A DNA stretch of 64,000 bases from NCBI GenBank assembly GCA_963678705.1, contig OY783205.1, positions 24,729,034 to 24,793,033 of the forward strand, written 5' to 3'. A model generated the notes under the pieces. The model was given only the letters and a program-made list of their open reading frames with translations, ran no database searches and was not told where the DNA came from. The position numbers and the translations under genes are program-made. Position 1 is the first letter of the stretch, and every line of letters starts with the position of its first letter. This document shows, piece after piece, positions 1-10,080 of the stretch. The stretch is from Panorpa germanica. Taxonomy: Eukaryota > Arthropoda > Insecta > Mecoptera > Panorpidae.

Positions 1-39
<39 letters not shown>
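1..39. repeat. (TA)n microsatellite
   Basis: The window opens inside a pure TA dinucleotide run of unknown full length. It directly abuts the start of a repeat unit at 39 (TCTTTAGTTGGTA), so it may be the target site or tail of that repeat. Confidence 0.95.
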
Positions 40-41
<2 letters not shown>

Positions 42-230
42 TTAGTTGGTAACACTGACCAGAGGTATTACAACTGTTTTAGCTACTTTCATTGTAGTGT
101 CTGTCTGTAGCTAACGGATATTTGGGGTAGACAGAATTCACTGTGCATAATGTTAAGTTATTAAATCATTTTATAATAAAAATCAATTCATTTCACAAAA
201 TACAAGATTTGATAGATGACAAATAAGATT
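39..230 (+). repeat. Interspersed repeat, left member of an inverted pair
   Basis: It begins TCTTTAGTTGGTA and contains GATATTTGGGG followed by ACAGAATTCACTGTG at 118-146. The reverse complement of 3640-3838 begins with the same 13 bases and carries a close match to the inner block. The two could be independent copies of one family or the two ends of a 3.8-kb element; the divergent middle makes independent copies at least as likely. Confidence 0.45.
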
Positions 231-250
231 TATTTCTTATTACAAATACT

Positions 251-1614
251 TGGAATTTCTTGAAGCGTGTAATTTAATCGTTAGATTTCATTATTTTATA
301 ACTACAAAATCATTTACGTACGTATTATATTACATAGATATTTTTTTATATTTATAAACATTAAAAATCATATCACGACCTACAAAAGCCTTGGCTTACG
401 GCTTGGGCGAAGGGGTAGGGCGCTTGGTTTTTAGGGTGGAACTAATACTTTATGTATTTTTCGGATTTAGGGGTTTATTTTATATTTATTTGTGGTATTT
501 CTTGAATATAGTAAGAGTTATGCGATAGTCATTATATAGTCTGATATAGTCAGCCGGGTTGCATATATATATCCGTCATACGTTGCTGTTTAAATACGAT
601 ATGGTCAAGATGAGGTCCTTAATACTTGAACATAAATAACGTCTTCTTTCTAGTGTAGAAGTTAAAAAATAAAAATTGATTTAATAACATACGTTATAAA
701 TAGTAAGTAAAGTTTTCTTTTCTTTGTTGCAGGAACAAGAACGATAAAAAAAAGTCTGCACAATATTGGTGCACTTCTTCAATTGGTGAGTGACAATTTT
801 CCTTATTATTATTATTTTGCACTTTGTGCGTGTCTATATGTTGTCTTGTAAAAAAATTAATTACTTAACACTGCTTTTGGTTTTTGCGTATATTTAACGT
901 CCATTTAACGATGTGTTTGAGAGCACCACATGCGATGGACGGCGCCTTCTTGCGTGAAATTTAGACCAGCTGGAGTTCATTTTAAATTCCATTTTGTGAA
1001 AATGTTTAAATTCTAAAGGTTTGGTCTTCACTGCTCTAAAGCATAACTAAAACCACGATAAGTTGGGGCGTATAAACAGGACGGGCCCCAGAAATAACCA
1101 AGTCGTTTCAATCATTGTTCAGTGAGCCGGCAAATATTTATACAAACTTTATCTTTTGATATAAAATAGATTAGGAGAATAGATATATTTATATTACCCT
1201 GGATATATTCCTGTAAGAAGGGAAAGTAGAAGACGTCGGTCGGTATACTAAGACGACGGGCGTCGGGGCGCTGAGATATGTTAGAAAGTGTTACGCATCG
1301 TCAAGGACTCATTTACATTAGATATATCTCATCAGCATGAAATAATCTATCGGTTTATTGAAGCTTAGTGAATTACAGTAGATAGTGGTACAGTAAATAA
1401 CATCATTTGTTTTTGGATTAATTGAGGCGCGTGTAAGAATATTTACAAAAGATTTTCCATTTAGTTTGTTTCACTTTCTTTATTATTATATGAAAAAAAC
1501 AAATTATATATAAAATAAGATCTTATTTATTTTTAAGTAATGAAAGCACCTTAATTATCTTTAAAAGTTTATTTATTATTATCCTAAGTTCTTCATTGTA
1601 TTTTTAAGGGCATA
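251..1614. other. AT-rich stretch without a supported gene
   Basis: Apart from the possible exon at 733-785 I see only short runs and no convincing reading frame. Base composition rises modestly in GC at about 900-1110 and 1220-1310 without any pattern I recognise. Confidence 0.5.
733..785 (+). other. Candidate 53-bp internal exon, host gene unknown
   Basis: A strong acceptor (pyrimidine tract TTTTCTTTTCTTTGTTGCAG, ending at 732) and a consensus donor (GTGAGT at 786) bracket 53 bp. Two of the three frames are open; one reads NKNDKKKSAQYWCTSSI, the other TRTIKKSLHNIGALLQL. No neighbouring exon is recognisable within several kilobases, so this would belong to a gene with long introns that extends outside the window. 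It could equally be a chance pair of splice motifs. Confidence 0.25.
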
Positions 1615-2092
1615 TTAAGGGAAGGGCTTGTTAAGGTCAAAACGATAAAAAAAGCATATTTTCGATAATGTTTTTTGACGACACAGTTAATATATAATTA
1701 TTTCTATAATAACTATAAGATAAAATGACATTTAAAGAATACTTTGTGAAATTTTCATAAATAAATATCAAGGCATGAGGCATTGGCAACGAAACTCCGC
1801 AGACGTCACAAAAAAAGTTGCATTGCGGTGTCACTCATAACTTATCACTGGATTATTTGAATTAAAAAACACAAAATGATTTCATTAGTTGATAAGTTTC
1901 TATAGGTAACCCTGTCGAGTTTTTTTTATGTTATTGATTTTTTAATTTTTTACAGCACTTAAAAGTCAAAATTCCAAAAAAAAAAAAAAATCAGAAACTT
2001 TGTTATTTTAAAATACGTTAAAATTAAAAATTAAAAAAGAACTCGATAGCGTTACCTCAGCATTTATGTAAAGAAAGAGTGTGCAAAATTTG
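1615..2092 (+). mobile_element. TTAA-flanked repeat family A, copy 1 (partial)
   Basis: It starts at a TTAA followed by a G-rich end. The family signature follows: GTCAAAACGATAAAAAAAGC, TTTTCGATAATGTTTTTTGA, then GACGTCACAAAAAAAGT and a later GCGTTACCTC. Matching copies lie at 30317, 39309, 41026, 52052 and 54348. This copy stops after GTGTGCAAAATT and lacks the last 150-200 bp of fuller copies. There is no coding capacity. TTAA at the ends suggests a non-autonomous piggyBac-like MITE, but the superfamily is inferred. Confidence 0.75.
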
Positions 2093-2835
2093 TGTGTCAA
2101 AAGATCTATTATTAATAAATGTAGTATTTTGATATCTGTGTAAACATTTCTTTTCTATATCTGAGAGATACTGAGCTACACCGCTGTAAAATAGAGCATT
2201 AAGCTGAAAAGTTGTAATGATTAAAACATGCGCTTAAACTCAACGAACAAAATATAGCATCAGTAGTGAACTAAAGGACAAGCTTTCAGACAATAGAAAA
2301 AAAATTAAAAAAGTGCTCGAATTCCTAACTGATATAAACTTAATAAATCAAATTTAACTAAAATAAAATAACTTCAGGCGAACATGATCTTGTCGTTGAA
2401 AACGCCTCAAATTTTAAAATAACGGAATTACCGTTACCGTAACTTCCTGGACATCACACAATTAATGACACACCACATTCAACTTGAACGAATTTTCAAT
2501 ACGTTGCTTAACAAATTTTTAACGTAAATATTAATTTGAAATATAATATACTGATGCAGTAATTAGAAAGGGTTATTGAATTGTATAATACATTACCATA
2601 TGTTACCCATAATGTTTATTGAAACTAATGTAATAGTATACTTGAAAGGTTTTGTTTAACTACAATAATTGTACTTAATATTAAGGGGTGCAATAGTTAA
2701 ACGTCAAGTTTTAAACATGGTTATGATCGACTTATTCTTGTTAAACATAGAAAGAAATCAATATTTGATTAGCTTAGAGGTCAGTTAAGTGGGGTAAATT
2801 ACTTCGTAATTCATTAACTACCAACTGGTGTAAAT

Positions 2836-2975
2836 CACGTCACTCAATAAGTTCGTAGGATGACTTATAAATAGCGCCATTTTTGACAAATCCATAATTT
2901 TTATAATATTTCTAGATAGTACTAACCTTTAAATGATATGTGTTAAAATTTCATGACATTCGGACCAATATTTTT
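2836..2975 (+). repeat. Interspersed repeat F, mariner-like flank, copy 1
   Basis: It contains the ordered blocks CACTCAATAAGTTCGTAGG, ATGACTTATAAATAGCGCC, AACCTTTAAATGATATG and TTTCATGACATTCGGACC. The same blocks occur in the same order on the opposite strand at 29678-29825. The TTTCATGACATTCGG block resembles subterminal sequence of mariner elements; that assignment is from memory and tentative. Confidence 0.55.
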
Positions 2976-3639
2976 CGAGATACAGTGGTTTTAGTGTTGA
3001 ACTGACCGTGTAAAAGAAAACCAGTGTGACATTAGCATAATTAGGTAACCAAAACGACACAATTTATCAAAAATAATTTTATTTAAAAGTCCAAGCTGTT
3101 TATACACTATTATCCTAAAAACTAACATCAAATATTTCAAAAACAATCAATCACAATTCTGTGATTTTAGAAATAACAGTGTCACCATTGATATTATAAT
3201 ACTGGCAGAAAATCGAAGCTCCCCCATCCTATCCTATCGTATAGTATCCCTGCATAAAGGTAGATCCTAATCCTATCACTTGTAGGTATTATACCCCAAT
3301 GTCCCCTAAGCTTTGTACTATAGACGTGGTGCATACGGGAGAGTGGTGTTCAATGCAATAATATTGTTATGCGACCGTTCGTGCGTATGACACGTGCAAC
3401 GACAATTTGAAGGGCTGCGGTGACCGGTGTTGCTTACAGATGAATCGGACAGCAACACTGTCCGGAGGGGTGGGGGCTGAAACGGAAGAGGGGTTGGAAA
3501 AAGCGGAAATCTGAGGGTGAACTCTGGACCACTAGATTCTAAATAAGCTTTTAGGAAGTGGTATATATGTTTAATATGAATATCCAATGTAGACAATTTC
3601 TACAATTTTATTTATTTGTTTTGTTACTCTGAAATCAAA
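2976..3639. other. No gene seen; locally GC-richer patch
   Basis: Around 3300-3540 the sequence is clearly richer in G and C than its surroundings (GGTGACCGG, GTCCGGAGGGGTGGGGG). An open frame of 92 codons on the minus strand across it (3318-3596) shows no domain, no signal and a low-complexity proline-rich middle, so I do not call it a gene. Confidence 0.45.
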
Positions 3640-3838
3640 GAAACGACATTTTAAATTCATTATTTAAATTGTCAATTCCTTTTTCTCTTATTTTATAATT
3701 ACTTAACAATATACACAGTGAGTTCTGTCACCTCCAAATATCAACAGTGTTCCCCGTTATTCCTCACATCGTCATCTATGGAGTCCATGAGTATATGGTC
3801 ACTGTTTACCGACAAACAAGCTTTGTACCAACTAAAGA
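3640..3838 (-). repeat. Interspersed repeat, right member of an inverted pair
   Basis: The reverse complement starts TCTTTAGTTGGTA at 3838 and, about 90 bp in, reads GATATTTGGAGG, then ACAGAACTCACTGTG. It matches 39-146 in order but with a different spacer length. Confidence 0.45.
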
Positions 3839-3845
3839 AATATGA

Positions 3846-6030
3846 TTTCTTTACATATATATAAAATATTTTAAATATGTATTAGATATTTTATTGATTC
3901 GATTATTCGAAGTATTCGTAAAAAAGTGTGCATTTTACCAAAGCACGGCTTAGGCATATACATATATTTGAAATATTCCATACATTTTCTAAGATGTTTT
4001 GTCATGCTGTGCTAGATCGCATACGTCATCTGTAGATTTGTCAATCTATCATTTATGTTTAGTAAGAGCTAATTCCCAAGTAACTTTTAGAGTGTTCTTA
4101 CAGGAATACGGGAGGAATTTTATAACCTTTATTAGTTTGACAACCATAATAAAGGTTATAAAATTTATGACAAATCGTTAGAAATGTTACCAGTCATATA
4201 AAAATTGGAATTTAACTAGAAAATATAGCAAAATTTATTTTTGCGATTCCAACTCATTAAAAGTCAGTGGAAGAAAACTTAAAATGTAGATACGTTATTC
4301 ATCTAACTAATTGCAGCTTTAGATTTTGATTCGCGTTTATAGTTACTTACATAAAACGATTTAAACATAAAAAACCTGTTTTTTTGATAATATTTAACCT
4401 GCTGTATAGTATCGCCCTCTATATTTCACGAATCAAAAACGGCCAAGTATCGTTTCACCTTAAATAAAATTTGATTAGAACAGCTCAAACGAGGCACGTA
4501 ATATTTAGACAAATTCCAAAATTAATTAGGTTGCTTTTATATCGAGTTAATAAAATGTGTGTATGCCTATATATATGTATATTTATTAACGTGATATATA
4601 TTAAAGTAGTAAAGAGATTTACAATTGTGCATGCAAAAAAACCAAGCAACTATCATCCTACGTTACATTTGTTAAGTAGCTCGCTAATTTGCCCATAATT
4701 GTTTTATTATATAATATATAACCAAAGGTAATTTAATTATGCATACAGTTAGCATATAGCATAGATGAATGCCATTTGAACTTTGACACTCAGTGCATCT
4801 GCTACAACTGGTTAAATGCAGTAGCTGCATATCATAAACGAGAGTGTATTGGTAGACATCAAGATGTGTTCTTCAGCCCAGCGTCTACTTTGAAGATAAC
4901 CTTTATACGTTTGTTGGAGGGTGTGATGGGTGAGGTAGGGGTGTGGTATTGAGAGGGCCGATTTGGCTTTATATACAACGCGAGATTGGAATTCACGTGC
5001 TCGAATATAGACTCGTTGCCATGTAAGTGGTATATGGCGTAATCCGATTTGTTTTGCATAATCCATGATTATTTGTGCATACGTTGTGTAATGCAGTGTA
5101 GCTTATAGTATTCTATTCCTTTTTATCCCCTTGAATACCCTACACACTCACCCCCATTTTCTACACCCCACATTGTACTGTAGTTACGCCAGTTCAGAAA
5201 AAAATCGAAAAAAGTCAGAGGCATATTAGGTCAGAGGTCACTTATACATAGACGTTTCTAAGAACCTTTAAAGTTACTAGTTCTCCTAGTTTTGCTTTTT
5301 TAATTAAAATAAAAACTACTTATTTCTCCACCTACTTAACTACCTTATACTCCACCATGATGAAATAATAACTCAGAAATTATCACAAAAATTAAATTAA
5401 ATACAAATATTTCATTCGAATTTCCTAAATCCTAACAAGCGTATGGTCTGCCATTTGTTCTAAGCCCCAAAAGGAACACTTCAAACAATTTTCTATCCAA
5501 ATTATCATTATTTACACCAATAACCTAGTTCGCCTCTGTGTTATATTAGATAAACACAAATCCTCAACACATATGTTACTGGATTTCAACATTTTTATTC
5601 ATAAATAAACGCGGTCGATGGAAACTTATCATCAACTATCATTAGTGTATTTTGCGGAGACTATTGGCTATAAACAATATAGTGGAGAACGAGTTGAGGG
5701 GTAGTTTTGAGGAGGAAGAGAGATGGCTCGGTTTTGTACAGTTTATGATTAGGATTAAGTTAATACCAAGGGATTACTTGGTTATTGAGTTAATAAATAA
5801 ATAGCAGAGAATTTCAGCAACAATGAAACATGGTAACTATAAATCCTATTGGAACGGATCTAATTATAACAAATTTCGATGGTGTTAAGGAAAAGGTGAA
5901 GGTAAGGGAAGATTACCAACTGATAAATTTATCAATTAGGATACTCGTATGTTTAGCTAGCTTATAGATTTATTTTAGTATTTTTAGAAACATAAATTAT
6001 TCAAAAATTAATTTAGAATCACCTGACAAA
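3846..6030. other. AT-rich stretch, no gene seen
   Basis: I found only short open frames without domains, splice context or repeats shared with the rest of the window. An open frame of 84 codons on the minus strand at 4812-5066 has no recognisable motif. Confidence 0.5.
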
Positions 6031-6039
6031 TATTTGGTA

Positions 6040-6200
6040 GAAATAGGAAAGGTTTTAATCACATCTAATTTTTCACTGTTAAATTTAGATCTTTGTTAGC
6101 TGTAATTTATGCATTCAAACAATCTGATCTAAAGTTTTCAATTCTTCACGTTAGCATCTGTCGTCAGATTCTATAAATGTTGAAATTCTGCAATGATTAC
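6040..6200 (-). mobile_element. Degenerate LINE 3' fragment (family of 31160 and 33295)
   Basis: The stretch GGAAAGGTTTTAATCACATC followed by TAATTTTTCACTG, AATCTGATC and CATCTGTCGTCAGATT parallels 33450-33560, where the same bases encode the C-terminal cysteine/histidine part of a LINE reverse transcriptase on the minus strand. The copy is old, broken by many changes and has no open frame. Confidence 0.5.
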
Positions 6201-6371
6201 TTTTAATTTTGATTAGAGTTAAAATAATTTTACCGGCCGCGTATCTCAACTATCTTTTCTTACCTAAATTTGGATACATCAAGGAATAACCGTTTCCTTT
6301 TACTTTACTAAAAATTTCATGTGCAACTTGTCCAGTTCGTATTATTAATTGCACACCGAAAATGACCAAAA

Positions 6372-6507
6372 ATAGTTCACATTGCTATTGAAGCGTATTC
6401 GAGTTATGAGCAAAAATCCAAAAAAAAACCCGAAGAAATTCCCATAACTTCTACAGTTTTTATCACAGAAAGTTGAAATAGTGCTAAAACGACGTATTTA
6501 AAAAAAA
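6372..6507 (+). repeat. Direct repeat, unit 1
   Basis: It begins ATAGTTCACATTGCTATTGA and runs through CGTATTCGAGTTATGAGC and ACTTCTACAGTTTTTATC. It is nearly identical to 6668-6800, about 296 bp downstream. The function is unknown; it looks like a local duplication or two copies of one interspersed repeat. Confidence 0.8.
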
Positions 6508-6667
6508 TAATGCATTTTACGCTATTTTGAACATTCTCCATATAAAATTGACTGAGAATCAGAAAATATTTTTAAAAAAATCGCTGTTACTTGTGAAATC
6601 TTATAGCTACTTAAAAGCAATGTACTAGACATGTGCGAATACTGCCTCCTTACATAGATTTAGGCCT

Positions 6668-6800
6668 ATAGTTCACATTGCTATTGAAGCGTATTCGAGT
6701 TATGAGCAAAAATCCAAAAAAAACCCGAAGAAATTCCCATAACTTCTACAGTTTTTATCACAGAAAGTTGAACTAGTGCTAAAACGACGAATTTAAAAAA
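6668..6800 (+). repeat. Direct repeat, unit 2
   Basis: Second copy of the 6372-6507 unit, differing at only a few positions by eye. No target-site duplication is obvious at either boundary. Confidence 0.8.
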
Positions 6801-7145
6801 TGATAAATTAAATAGTAATAATTCAGTTATATTTACTTTTACTTGTATGTGCTATATAAAATTTTTGCCTAATATTTAGACTTACATCTAATCACGCTCG
6901 AATCCACTCAAAAAATAAACCAACACAATGAAAAGCATTCACTTATATATCTTCTTACTAAGGTTGCCAACTGTATTCCTGTGGCATTTTAAAGGTCACG
7001 CTCGGTCCGTCTTTTGTTTTCTTACGTTTGCGACACACTTGCACTTATTCTTTATCGGTTGGACTATTATGTTTTTCAGTATTTACACTAATACACTTCC
7101 TTGACATGTGTAAATAATATATAAACCTATTGAATCAATCACCAC

Positions 7146-7216
7146 ATGTGTTTAACCTTTGTAAATGTTAACAAATGTCAATTATTTCGCAATTAATTAA
7201 TTCAATTAATAAAAAT
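7146..7216 (+). promoter_or_regulatory. Upstream E-box and forkhead-like cluster, gene 1
   Basis: A palindromic E-box (CACATGTG), a GTAAATGTTAACAAATG stretch that looks like overlapping forkhead-type sites, and a second CACATG lie within 250 bp of the TATA box. The same block is kept upstream of gene 2 (13375-13470). In insect salivary and silk glands, bHLH and forkhead factors act together on secretory genes; applying that here is inference. Confidence 0.35.
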
Positions 7217-7390
7217 GTGCACATGTTAATGAGATATTTAAGGTGCAAAGAAATTTCAATAAGAATTTAACAAAGAAATTAATAATCGCTTCCTTGTTAA
7301 GACATCAAATTGACAATAAATGGAACGTTTAAAGAAATGCTAAACAATAGATTTATAAACTGGGATATGGTGTGTTGAAATCAAAAGACC

Positions 7391-7398
7391 TATATAAG
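7391..7398 (+). promoter_or_regulatory. TATA box of gene 1
   Basis: TATATAAG lies 72 bp upstream of the start codon. Transcription would begin near 7420, around CAATCAATAGTATAG, giving a leader of about 50 nt. The same box and spacing occur in gene 2 at 13620-13627. Confidence 0.75.
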
Positions 7399-7469
7399 GG
7401 CACCGATTTTCAATCAATAGTATAGTTGTAGTTCTCCTCACTAACGTGGAAGATCTTGCAGCAGAGAAG

Positions 7470-9063
7470 ATGGCAAACCCAATCATGGTAATAACACTTT
7501 TTATATTTAATTTTAAATAAGCAGTAAAAGTTATAAGGAATTACAAATATACACTACCTATGTAGTTATGTTTTGTACCAACGTCTATAGCATTTATGGC
7601 ATTCCTTCTTGGAACCACTGTCCTAGCAACAGATTGGTCGTCTATGAATCATCGCTATTATAACAACGTCGGGAATATCAACGATCCACAAGTTTCGCGT
7701 CAAACTTTACCATTTTAAATTTTTAAATTGTGCTAAATTAAGGTTACTTGTTACTTTGCTATTTATGTGGCATAACTTCGCTTAAGACTTGACAAGTATC
7801 GGTACAATAGTCTGACGACTATCTTTTGCTAACCTCTTCCTAATGACTTTTCTGCAAGTTTTCTTTATTCATATTCCTCAAAATCTTTTAAACCTACAAT
7901 ATATTTTCTTGCAGTTGTTGGCGCTTATAGGCGCGACATTAATGGCCAATGGGGTCAGGGCTCTTAATCCAAATGACGCTATGTACATGCAGTACGATCC
8001 AAATGATCCATTGGATATGTTGCAACGTGGTGGACATTCTGGCAATCACCATTTGGAGCGGTCAATTGAATCGGATATGTTGCAACGTAGTGGACATTCT
8101 GGCAATCACCATTTGGAGCGGTCGATTGAATTGGATATGCTGCAACGTGGACGACGTTCTATTGGTGCCCATAAATTGACTCGTTCTTATCGTTCTGTGG
8201 ATGACCAAATATCCCCTCCTATTCGAAGACAACGTGCTTATCGTTCTGTGAGTGACCAGATATTCCCCCCTATTCGAAGACAACGTTCTTATCGTTCTGT
8301 GGATGACCAAATATCCCCTCCTATTCGAAGACAACGTGCTATTCGTTCTGTAGGTGACCAACGTGCTGTTCCTTTCATACGTAGACCCCCTATTCGAAGG
8401 CAACGTGCTATTCGTTCTGTGGGTGACCAACGTGCTGTTCCTTTCATACGTAGACCCGCTATTCGAAAGCAACGTGCTATTCGTTCTGTAGGTGACCAAC
8501 GTGCTGTTCCTTTCATACGTAGACCCGCTATTCGAAAGCAACGTGCTATTCGTTCTGTAGGTGACCAACGTGCTGTTCCTTTCATACGTAGACCCGCTAT
8601 TCGAAAGCAACGTGCTATTCGTTCTGTAGGTGACCAACGTGCTGTTCCTTTCATACGTAGACCCGCTATTCGAAAGCAACGTGCTATTCGTTCTGTAGGT
8701 GACCAACGTGCTGTTCCTTTCATACGTAGACCCGCTATTCGAAAGCAACGTGCTATTCGTTCTGTAGGTGACCAACGTGCTGTTCCTTTCATACGTAGAC
8801 CCGCTATTCGAAGGCAACGTGCTATTCGTTCTGTAGGTGACCAACGTGCTGTTCCTTTCATACGTAGACCCCCTATTCGAAAGCAACGTGCTATTCGTTC
8901 TGTAGGTGACCAACGTGCTGTTCCTTTCATACGTAGACCCGCTATTCGAAGGCAACGTGCTATTCGTTCTGTAGGTGACCAACGTGCTGTTCCTTTCATA
9001 CGTAGACCCCCTATTCGAAAGCGTACTATTATGCAAGATCCTTTAAAAAAAAAAAAATATTGA
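7470..9063 (+). CDS. Secreted repeat precursor polypeptide 1 (two exons)
   Basis: Exon 1 is 7470-7487 (MANPIM), the intron 7488-7914 (GTAATA...TTTTCTTGCAG) and exon 2 7915-9063, all phase 0; the product is 388 aa. Splicing completes a signal peptide, MANPIM plus LLALIGATLMANGVRA, predicted to be cut before LNPND. Next come two SGNHHLERSIE.DMLQR units and RGRRSIGAHKLTR. Three 17-residue units such as SYRSVDDQISPPIRRQR follow. Then come ten copies of a 23-residue unit that starts AIRSVGDQRAVPFIRRP and ends [AP]IR[KR]QR; the last ends in KR. R-x-x-R at each unit boundary is the minimal furin-type site, so many small Arg/Pro-rich cationic peptides could be released. The layout recalls apidaecin- and riptocin-type antimicrobial precursors, but I see no sequence match and the function is unknown. 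An in-frame ATG at 7843 inside the intron would give an unspliced alternative start. The C-terminus (KKKKY) is encoded by an A-run and differs from gene 2. Confidence 0.75.
7566..7718 (+). CDS. Alternative terminal exon in the gene 1 intron (small secreted peptide)
   Basis: After an AG at 7564-7565 the intron holds 50 open codons in phase with exon 1. Joined to MANPIM they read LCFVPTSIAFMAFLLGTTVLA, then TDWSSMNHRYYNNVG, then NINDPQVSRQTLPF and a stop. This is a strong second signal peptide with a predicted cut after VLA, followed by a 29-residue peptide. The paralogous intron keeps the signal part, with two synonymous changes in its first 66 bases, but a 32-bp deletion there alters the tail. 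The acceptor is weak in pyrimidines and no AATAAA lies close by, so it may be a rarely used alternative exon or a relic. No family is recognised. Confidence 0.45.
   Translation, partial: LCFVPTSIAFMAFLLGTTVLATDWSSMNHRYYNNVGNINDPQVSRQTLPF
8335..9024 (+). repeat. 69-bp coding minisatellite, ten units
   Basis: Ten head-to-tail 69-bp units with very few differences, the main ones being GCT/CCC (Ala/Pro) and AAG/AGG (Lys/Arg) codons near the unit end. The array lies wholly within exon 2 of gene 1 and stays in frame. Because the unit lacks stops in several frames, long spurious frames also appear antisense. Confidence 0.97.
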
Positions 9064-10080
9064 TTATTAAATAATAAATCTTTTGAGAGTTTACGACGTA
9101 GAGTTTTATCTCCTAAATATTTTACGCATGTTGGGTTATGTATTTAAAGTGTTAAGTATGGTTAAATATATGAATCATTCATTATGGAAGTAAATCAAGT
9201 CACTACTTTTGTTATTACAAGTTATGTAAGTGATTGCTTTTCAATATAAGCAACAGTCGGAGTTGTGGAGTTACTTCATTGACTAAATTAGTTCACAAAC
9301 ATATTTGGTTTTCAAGTTTTTTATCAGACAGTTGAAAATCGGAATCTTCATTGTCCAAATATTAATAATCTTTGAATTTGTACAACTAAATTCTTATAAT
9401 TTACCAGTCCGAAAGAGAATTACAGTAGATATAAGATGATTTGGCGCGCTTCTTCTACCTTGCACCCTTTTTTACAGTTTGGTGGTCGATGTGATTACAC
9501 CTTTCACATTCTTTTTGGACCGGCACTGATAATACTCCTACAGGTGGATTAAACACCAGTTGGCCCGATCTTAGTTTGGATGTAGACGTTTATACGAATG
9601 AGGGTATTTCCGATGACATTGCACCTCTCGTACCAACGGTGAACAGTGTTCGGTTTACTTCCATACTTCATTTCCTTCCGCACGACACGCTTCAGTGATC
9701 ATATTAGTTTGGGATTTCCTCCCCCAGCTCTAACCTTTAGTTTCAGCTTCCTAGTACACATGCAGATGCAATTTCTGCTCAAACTTTGCGAGTTTAAGGT
9801 ATATAGAGACTGGCATCGCACAGCTCTAAGAGTGGAGGAAAATCAACTATGATTTACTGCACACAGTGTAATGTATAACTCGTATACGTACATATATATT
9901 AAGTAATGTAAATTCTTTTTAGATTTTTTTTATATTTAATTCCTAAAAGGTACGAATTTTGATATCAAAGGTTTAATCTTATAGCCCTTACAGTTTAAAC
10001 TTTGTTATCTCTGGATTAAAATTACAAACACAAATTGAAAAACATTAAACCATGTTTTTCAATTATTTTACTCAATAAAA
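9064..10080. other. Unit-1-specific block downstream of gene 1
   Basis: Nothing corresponding lies after the stop codon of gene 2, where the shared 3' flank resumes at once (15370 onward). The block follows a 13-base A-run at the end of the coding exon. It holds an early AATAAA (9073) and a repeat at 9597-9729 that recurs at 36769-36907. It could be an insertion into unit 1 or a deletion from unit 2. Confidence 0.6.
9597..9729 (+). repeat. Interspersed repeat H, copy 1
   Basis: It shares ordered blocks with 36769-36907: a GATGACATTGCAC / GTTGATATTGCAC region, GGTGAACAGTGTTC / GGTGAGCAGTGTTC, CTTCAGTGATCAT, and a shared end CCTCCCCCAGCT. There is no coding capacity. The family is unknown; a SINE is possible. 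Confidence 0.6.

Noticed and set aside
3318-3596. 92-codon minus-strand frame
   Set aside because: Low-complexity Pro/Ser/His translation of a GC-richer patch with no domain or paralog.
7110-7390. NF-kB site upstream of gene 1 (GGGATATGGT)
   Set aside because: It does not fit the GGGRNNYYYY-type consensus at its 3' half and gene 2 has GCGATATGGT, so there is no support for immune regulation from this site.
8335-9024. CRISPR-like array
   Set aside because: Regular 69-bp periodicity without variable spacers; the repeats are coding and the genome is eukaryotic.
8062-9036. Antisense open frame of 324 codons (and another of 236) across the gene 1 repeat array
   Set aside because: The 69-bp unit has no stop in these frames, so any frame stays open across ten copies. 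There is no promoter, signal peptide or splice context on that strand.
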